Part shown: positions 1 through 3,454 of the stretch, piece after piece | Numbering within the stretch: position 1 is the first letter of the stretch | Layout: every line of letters begins with the position of its first letter | Origin: Chloroflexota bacterium | GTDB lineage: Bacteria > Chloroflexota > Dehalococcoidia > Lucifugimonadales > JADFKI01 | Length of the DNA: 5,832 nucleotides | Assembly (NCBI GenBank): GCA_009838595.1 | Contig: VXRI01000032.1 | Span: 1 to 5,832 of the forward strand | Reading direction: 5' to 3' | Translations under genes and position numbers: made by a program | Notes under the pieces: model-generated | Told to the model about the DNA's origin: nothing | The model's database searches: none | Seen by the model: the letters and a program-made list of their open reading frames with translations, nothing else

Positions 1-1617
1 GTAGCAGCATAGGTCTGAAAAATGTGGCAAGCGGTTATCATAGACTGCGAATAGGTTGTTTGCGTAATTATCTCCCAATTCACCGCGTAGTTGTCCTCCG
101 CCAAGAAACGGCGGATTGCCCACGATGAACTCTGCGTCGGGCCATTCGGGTTCGACTGCGTTGCCGTCAGTGTCGTAGTCCAGAATCGCGTCCATCCGCC
201 GTATGGTGTCGAGTGGCGTCAGTATCGGGTCATACTTGTACGCGAAACCGTTGGTCTGATGCCACTGGATGTAGCCAATCCAGAGCGCAGTTCGGGCAAG
301 CTCGGCGGCGTAGTGGTCAATCTCTATGCCCGCCATCTGGCTGGGGTTCACCTGCGGCGTCAATCCATGCCAGTCCTGTTCAGCGCCGTAGTCCATCACC
401 TGCTTTTCGAGGTCAAGCAGCGAGCGCATGGCGATGTACAGAAAATTGCCGCTGCCGCACGCGGGGTCCAGCACGGTTACGCCTGCCAAGCGTTCGCGGA
501 AGGCATCGAGGGCGGCGCGCGCTTCGTCGTTCTTGCCGCCTGCAACGAGATTGTCTATCTTCTGCTTTGCCTCTTCCCATTCGCGGCGCAGCGGCTTCAT
601 AATCACAGGCTCTATCACCAGCATAATGTCGTCCGCGCTCGTGTAGTGCGCGCCGAGCCGCGAGCGTTTTGTGGCGTCCATCACGCCCTCGAAGAGCGTG
701 CCGAAAATGGATGGCTCAATATCGCGCCAATTCTTGCCCACAACTTCGACAAGTCTTTGCAGCGACACTTCACTCAGTTCCATGGTATCCGAATCGTTGA
801 ACAGGTCGCCGTTGAAACGAGCGATGGAGTCTGCGCCGAACAAACCTCCATCTGCCATCTGGCTGAACAAGTTCTTCACGGCGGCGTCAAATACATCGGG
901 GCTGCGGAACTGCTTGAGTACAATGTCGCTGAACAGATTACCTTTAAGCAAGCCTGCGCTCTCTGCGTACAGGCAGAAGACAATCTGGTTCAAATAGCGC
1001 GCCAGCCGCTCGCCGCCGCCGCCTCGCGCTTCCATATCTTCGACAATCCTGCCAAACAGTAACGCCGTCTCTCGCGTAACCTGTTCTACGGTGCGTTCCG
1101 GCTCGAACGCCTCTGGATCGAAGAATATGCCGCGCAGTTTGCGTAACTGCTCAGGGTCGCCCAGTTCCGCAATCGGAATGTCGTGGACGACCGTCTCTTT
1201 ATCGCGGAAGTTCGTCTGTATCCGTATGAGTTGGAAGGATGAGACGACAAGCAGCGGCGGCGTTTTCAGATAGACTTGATAGCGGAGAAGCTGGTCGAAC
1301 GCACCCGGCAGCTGCGTTTCAGCCCCCTTGAACTCCCAGCCAAAGCAGCCCTCAAGGTAAGCGTCTGCGAACCCGCCCGGCACAAACTTCTCGAATGTGA
1401 ACCGCTCAGGCTCGCCGAACTCTGCCGGGTCCGGGTGTCCTACGACGCGCAGCAGGTCGAGAAACCACATCTGCGCCGCCTGCTTCTCGCCGAATGTGGT
1501 GTTGCGCCACTTCTGTATGAAATCAGGCGGCAGCATTGTAGGATTTGAAGTTACCACGTCTCTGTCCCTTGGCTCGCCATTATTGATAAACATATTAACA
1601 TGAGCCGCTTGCCCCAT
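1..1617 (-). CDS. MmeI-like type IIG/IIL restriction-modification enzyme (C-terminus beyond left edge)
   Basis: This single polypeptide is expected both to cut DNA and to methylate adenine N6 in its recognition site using S-adenosylmethionine. The 539 codons visible contain, in order: an N-terminal PFKWRN-like region (PDFIQKWRN, residues 31-39); a PD-(D/E)XK nuclease motif D85-X9-E95-F-K97, with the same spacing as MmeI D70-X9-E80-X-K82; a helical connector ending in GTLFE and LGAHYTS (306-327); SAM-binding motif I DPACGSGNF (384-392); an acidic motif IEIDHYAAELA (431-441); and catalytic motif IV NPPF (501-504). The reading frame has no stop and runs off the left edge, so the target-recognition domain is not seen. 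I chose the ATG at 1617 because a GGAG lies 9 nt upstream. In-frame ATGs at 1632, 1626, 1593 and 1536 are alternatives; 1536 (MLPPDF) fits where relatives usually begin. It diverges from the propeller gene. Nuclease and methylase residues are both intact, so an active enzyme is likely. Specificity cannot be read. Confidence 0.93.
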   Translation of the reverse strand, partial: MGQAAHVNMFINNGEPRDRDVVTSNPTMLPPDFIQKWRNTTFGEKQAAQMWFLDLLRVVGHPDPAEFGEPERFTFEKFVPGGFADAYLEGCFGWEFKGAETQLPGAFDQLLRYQVYLKTPPLLVVSSFQLIRIQTNFRDKETVVHDIPIAELGDPEQLRKLRGIFFDPEAFEPERTVEQVTRETALLFGRIVEDMEARGGGGERLARYLNQIVFCLYAESAGLLKGNLFSDIVLKQFRSPDVFDAAVKNLFSQMADGGLFGADSIARFNGDLFNDSDTMELSEVSLQRLVEVVGKNWRDIEPSIFGTLFEGVMDATKRSRLGAHYTSADDIMLVIEPVIMKPLRREWEEAKQKIDNLVAGGKNDEARAALDAFRERLAGVTVLDPACGSGNFLYIAMRSLLDLEKQVMDYGAEQDWHGLTPQVNPSQMAGIEIDHYAAELARTALWIGYIQWHQTNGFAYKYDPILTPLDTIRRMDAILDYDTDGNAVEPEWPDAEFIVGNPPFLGGGQLRGELGDNYANNLFAVYDNRLPHFSDLCCY

Positions 1618-1626
1618 TCTGCTCAT

Positions 1627-1630
1627 CTCC
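1627..1630 (-). promoter_or_regulatory. Shine-Dalgarno GGAG for the restriction-modification gene
   Basis: On the minus strand GGAG lies 9 nt before the ATG at 1617. No comparable site precedes the in-frame ATGs at 1632 or 1536, so this site decides the start in favour of 1617. The same bases would be coding if translation began at 1632. Confidence 0.45.
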
Positions 1631-1632
1631 AT

Positions 1633-1661
1633 TTGACTATCCCACGACCCCAACATACAAT
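1633..1661 (+). promoter_or_regulatory. Sigma70-type promoter for the propeller gene
   Basis: TTGACT at 1633-1638 matches the -35 consensus at 5 of 6 bases. TACAAT at 1656-1661 matches the -10 consensus at 5 of 6 bases. The spacer is exactly 17 nt. Transcription would begin near 1668, giving a leader of about 45 nt before the ATG at 1713. The -35 box abuts the possible upstream start codons of the divergent restriction-modification gene, so RNA polymerase bound here could interfere with expression of that gene. This call rests on consensus matching only. Confidence 0.6.
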
Positions 1662-1699
1662 CATCCCCGACCCCGAACTAACACCAATCTTGAAATCAC

Positions 1700-1705
1700 G
1701 AGGAG
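1700..1705 (+). promoter_or_regulatory. Strong Shine-Dalgarno GAGGAG
   Basis: GAGGAG lies 7 nt before the ATG at 1713. Its near-perfect anti-16S match and ideal spacing fix the start of the propeller gene and suggest efficient translation. Confidence 0.85.
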
Positions 1706-1712
1706 AAACAAC

Positions 1713-2582
1713 ATGGCAACCGTAGGCTCTGGCGACTACCAGTATGAACGAGTTCCCGAGTGGCCGAATATGCCCAAGTATTGGGCTTTCGGCGCGGCGT
1801 CGGACGGCGCGGTGAACTCCAAGGACGAGGTGTATATCTTCAGCAGGGGCGCGCATCCGCTGACTATCTGGGACACGGACGGCAATTTCATCTCGTCTTG
1901 GGGCGAAGGCACTTTCTCGGCGAATCCGCACGGCATCTACATCGCGCCCAACGACAATGTATGGCTGGTTGACCGCGATTTCCATATCGCCACGGAGTAC
2001 ACCCCCGGCGGCGAGACCATCCGCACGCTCGGCAATAAGCTCGCGCCGTCGCCGTCGTTCCAAGGCATGCCGTTCAACATGCCGTCGGGTCTCGCCATCG
2101 CGCCGGACGGCAATATGTTCGTCTCGGACGGATACGGCGGACACCGCGTCCACAAGTTCAGCGCGGACGGCGAGCTGCTGCTGTCGTGGGGTAAGCAGGG
2201 CACGGGACCCGGCGAGTTTGCGCTGCTGCACAACATCTGGGTGGATGAGCGCGGTAGGGTGATTATCGCCGACCGCGAGAATAACCGCATTCAGCTGTTC
2301 GACGGCGAGGGCAATTTCATCGAAGAGTGGACGGATATGCAGTCGCCGGGCGACCTGTGGATTCAGGACAGCATCGTATATGTGGTGGAGCAGGGCGCGG
2401 GAACGGGCGTGAGCGTCTGGACGCTGGACGGCGAGCTGTTGTCGCGCTGGCGTGGCAGCGACGAGGGTGCGGCGGCGGGTAGCGTCATCGGCGGACACGG
2501 CATATGCGTGGACTCGCAGGGCAGCATCTATGTAACCGAAATCGGTCAAGGCGAGCGAGTTTCCAAGTTCGTGAGGGCGTAA
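1713..2582 (+). CDS. NHL-repeat six-bladed beta-propeller, PAL-like (peptidyl-alpha-hydroxyglycine alpha-amidating lyase family)
   Basis: This 289-residue protein is built of NHL-type beta-propeller repeats. Successive blades can be read from IWDTDGNFISSWG (52-64), GLAIAPDGNMFVSDG (126-140) with VHKFSADGELLLSWG (146-160), and IWVDERGRVIIADREN (175-190) with IQLFDGEGNFIEEW (193-206), to ICVDSQGSIYVTE (264-276). The pattern resembles the lyase half of peptidylglycine amidating monooxygenase, which splits peptidyl-alpha-hydroxyglycine into a peptide amide and glyoxylate. Residues that could correspond to the rat PAL site are present: R45, zinc ligands H73, H173 and H262, Y141 and R188; this alignment was made by eye from memory. 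No signal peptide or membrane segment is visible, so it is probably cytoplasmic, unlike eukaryotic PAL. No monooxygenase partner occurs in the window, so the true substrate is unknown. A sigma70-type promoter and a GAGGAG site precede it; comF follows about 67 nt downstream on the same strand. Fold assignment is firm, enzymatic activity is inference. Confidence 0.88.
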   Translation: MATVGSGDYQYERVPEWPNMPKYWAFGAASDGAVNSKDEVYIFSRGAHPLTIWDTDGNFISSWGEGTFSANPHGIYIAPNDNVWLVDRDFHIATEYTPGGETIRTLGNKLAPSPSFQGMPFNMPSGLAIAPDGNMFVSDGYGGHRVHKFSADGELLLSWGKQGTGPGEFALLHNIWVDERGRVIIADRENNRIQLFDGEGNFIEEWTDMQSPGDLWIQDSIVYVVEQGAGTGVSVWTLDGELLSRWRGSDEGAAAGSVIGGHGICVDSQGSIYVTEIGQGERVSKFVRA

Positions 2583-2600
2583 TCCCTGCCTTACACCGAC

Positions 2601-2640
2601 GGATAGGATGGGCAGGATGACGCGCAGGACCGGATAGAGG
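2601..2640 (+). repeat. Degenerate GGATAGGA/GCAGGA-type short repeats between propeller gene and comF
   Basis: The 67-nt gap carries several purine-rich copies of a short word: GGATAGGATG, GGCAGGATG, GCGCAGGAC and GGATAGAGG follow one another at irregular 8-12 nt spacing. It ends in the GAGG proposed as the ribosome-binding site for comF. Two ATG codons inside it (2608 and 2617) are in the comF frame but stop at TAG 2635-2637. It could be a decayed intergenic repeat or a chance purine-rich leader. Confidence 0.35.
2637..2640 (+). promoter_or_regulatory. Putative Shine-Dalgarno GAGG for a CTG start of comF
   Basis: GAGG lies 9 nt before CTG at 2650. Since no ATG, GTG or TTG occurs in frame from the TAG at 2635 to the TTG at 2776, this site is the main support for initiation at 2650. 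Confidence 0.4.
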
Positions 2641-2649
2641 ACTGGCACA

Positions 2650-3414
2650 CTGACCAACCGAACTACCGACATACTGCGGCGCGCGACAAACGCGCTGCTG
2701 AACATCGCGCTGCCGGAGCGGTGCGTTGTCTGCGGGCGCGAAGGGCGATATATTTGCCACGCCTGCGAGGTCGAGTTGCCCGCGATGGGGCGTCCGTACT
2801 GCTTCGTGTGCGCCGCGCCGAAAGTGCCGCAGCTGTGTGATTCGTGTCGCAGCAGCGCGCCCGCGTTCGACAGCGTGAGAGCGCCATTCGAGTTTCGCGG
2901 ACCGGCGCGGCGAATCGTCCACGACCTGAAGTTTGGGGGAGTGGGAATCGCCGCGCCGTATGTCGCGCGCCTGCTCGCGGGCTACCTTCGGAGCAACCCA
3001 TATCCTGCGGACGCATACTGCCCTGTGCCGCTGCATTCGCGCCGCGAGCGCAATCGCGGCTTCAACCAGTCCTCGCTAATCGCACGCGAGCTGAGCGCGC
3101 TGACAGGCGTTCCCGTGGAAGAAGACGCGCTGCGCCGTTCGCGCCATACGCCGCCGCAAGTCAGCATGGACACGGCAGGCGCGCGCCATCGCAACATCGC
3201 CGGCGCCTTCGAGAGCGCCGCCAGCGCCAACGGCAAGCGATACATCCTCATCGACGATGTGGTAACCACCGGCAGCACCATGTCCGCCTGCGCCGCCGCG
3301 CTCAAAGACGCCGGCGCAACGCATGTCTGGGGCATTGGGTTCGCGCGGCAAGGGTCGTTTGGAGATGACGAGGATAATGATAGAGGCGATGGCGTAAGCG
3401 GGGTGTGGGTGTGA
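2650..3414 (+). CDS. comF: ComF family phosphoribosyltransferase-like protein, probable CTG start
   Basis: The product (254 residues from the CTG) belongs to the ComF/GntX family, which is linked to uptake of transforming DNA in competent bacteria and is widespread in non-competent ones. The N-terminus holds four CxxC pairs, C25/C28, C36/C39, C51/C54 and C63/C66, expected to bind zinc. A PRTase core follows: CPVPLHSRRERNRGFNQS (124-141), then the PRPP-binding loop ILIDDVVTTGST (199-210). No enzymatic reaction is established for ComF. The CTG at 2650 was chosen because the first usable conventional start, TTG at 2776, would delete the first two CxxC pairs and LLNIALPERC, all of which are typical of the family. 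GAGG precedes it by 9 nt. The last 20 or so residues (GSFGDDEDNDRGDGVSGVWV) form an acidic, glycine-rich tail beyond the usual ComF end. It is probably co-transcribed with the propeller gene and converges on the kinase gene. Family assignment is secure, start codon less so. Confidence 0.88.
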   Translation: MTNRTTDILRRATNALLNIALPERCVVCGREGRYICHACEVELPAMGRPYCFVCAAPKVPQLCDSCRSSAPAFDSVRAPFEFRGPARRIVHDLKFGGVGIAAPYVARLLAGYLRSNPYPADAYCPVPLHSRRERNRGFNQSSLIARELSALTGVPVEEDALRRSRHTPPQVSMDTAGARHRNIAGAFESAASANGKRYILIDDVVTTGSTMSACAAALKDAGATHVWGIGFARQGSFGDDEDNDRGDGVSGVWV

Positions 3415-3436
3415 TAACACTCATCCAGTTTTTCGT

Positions 3437-3451
3437 GCGTGCTTCTCACGC
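3437..3451. repeat. Small inverted repeat in the convergent gap
   Basis: GCGTG, a 5-nt loop and CACGC form a perfect 5-bp stem in the 40-nt space between the converging ends of comF and the kinase gene, 3 nt past the kinase TAA. Neither strand has a T-tract directly after the stem, so it is not a convincing intrinsic terminator. It might still act as a bidirectional RNA 3'-end structure. Confidence 0.25.
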
Positions 3452-3454
3452 CGC

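Noticed and set aside
91..1062. Long open frame on the plus strand (323 codons) antisense to the restriction-modification gene
   Set aside because: Its translation has no recognisable family features, while the minus strand here encodes clear methyltransferase and nuclease motifs. It is a shadow of a GC-rich gene.
1640..1660. Leftward -10-like TATGTT for the restriction gene
   Set aside because: Only 4 of 6 matches and no reasonable -35 box at 16-18 nt.
1623..2705. Long minus-strand open frame (360 codons) across the propeller gene
   Set aside because: It is rich in Arg, Ala and His with no domain pattern, and is antisense to the well-supported propeller gene with its strong ribosome-binding site.
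2776..3414. comF starting at TTG 2776
   Set aside because: It would lose two of four zinc-binding CxxC pairs and the conserved LPERC segment that are encoded in frame directly upstream.
3409..3433. Possible terminator: GTGT-GATA-ACAC stem followed by five T residues
   Set aside because: The stem is only 4 bp, overlaps the comF stop codon, and the T run begins 8 nt later, too weak for an intrinsic terminator.
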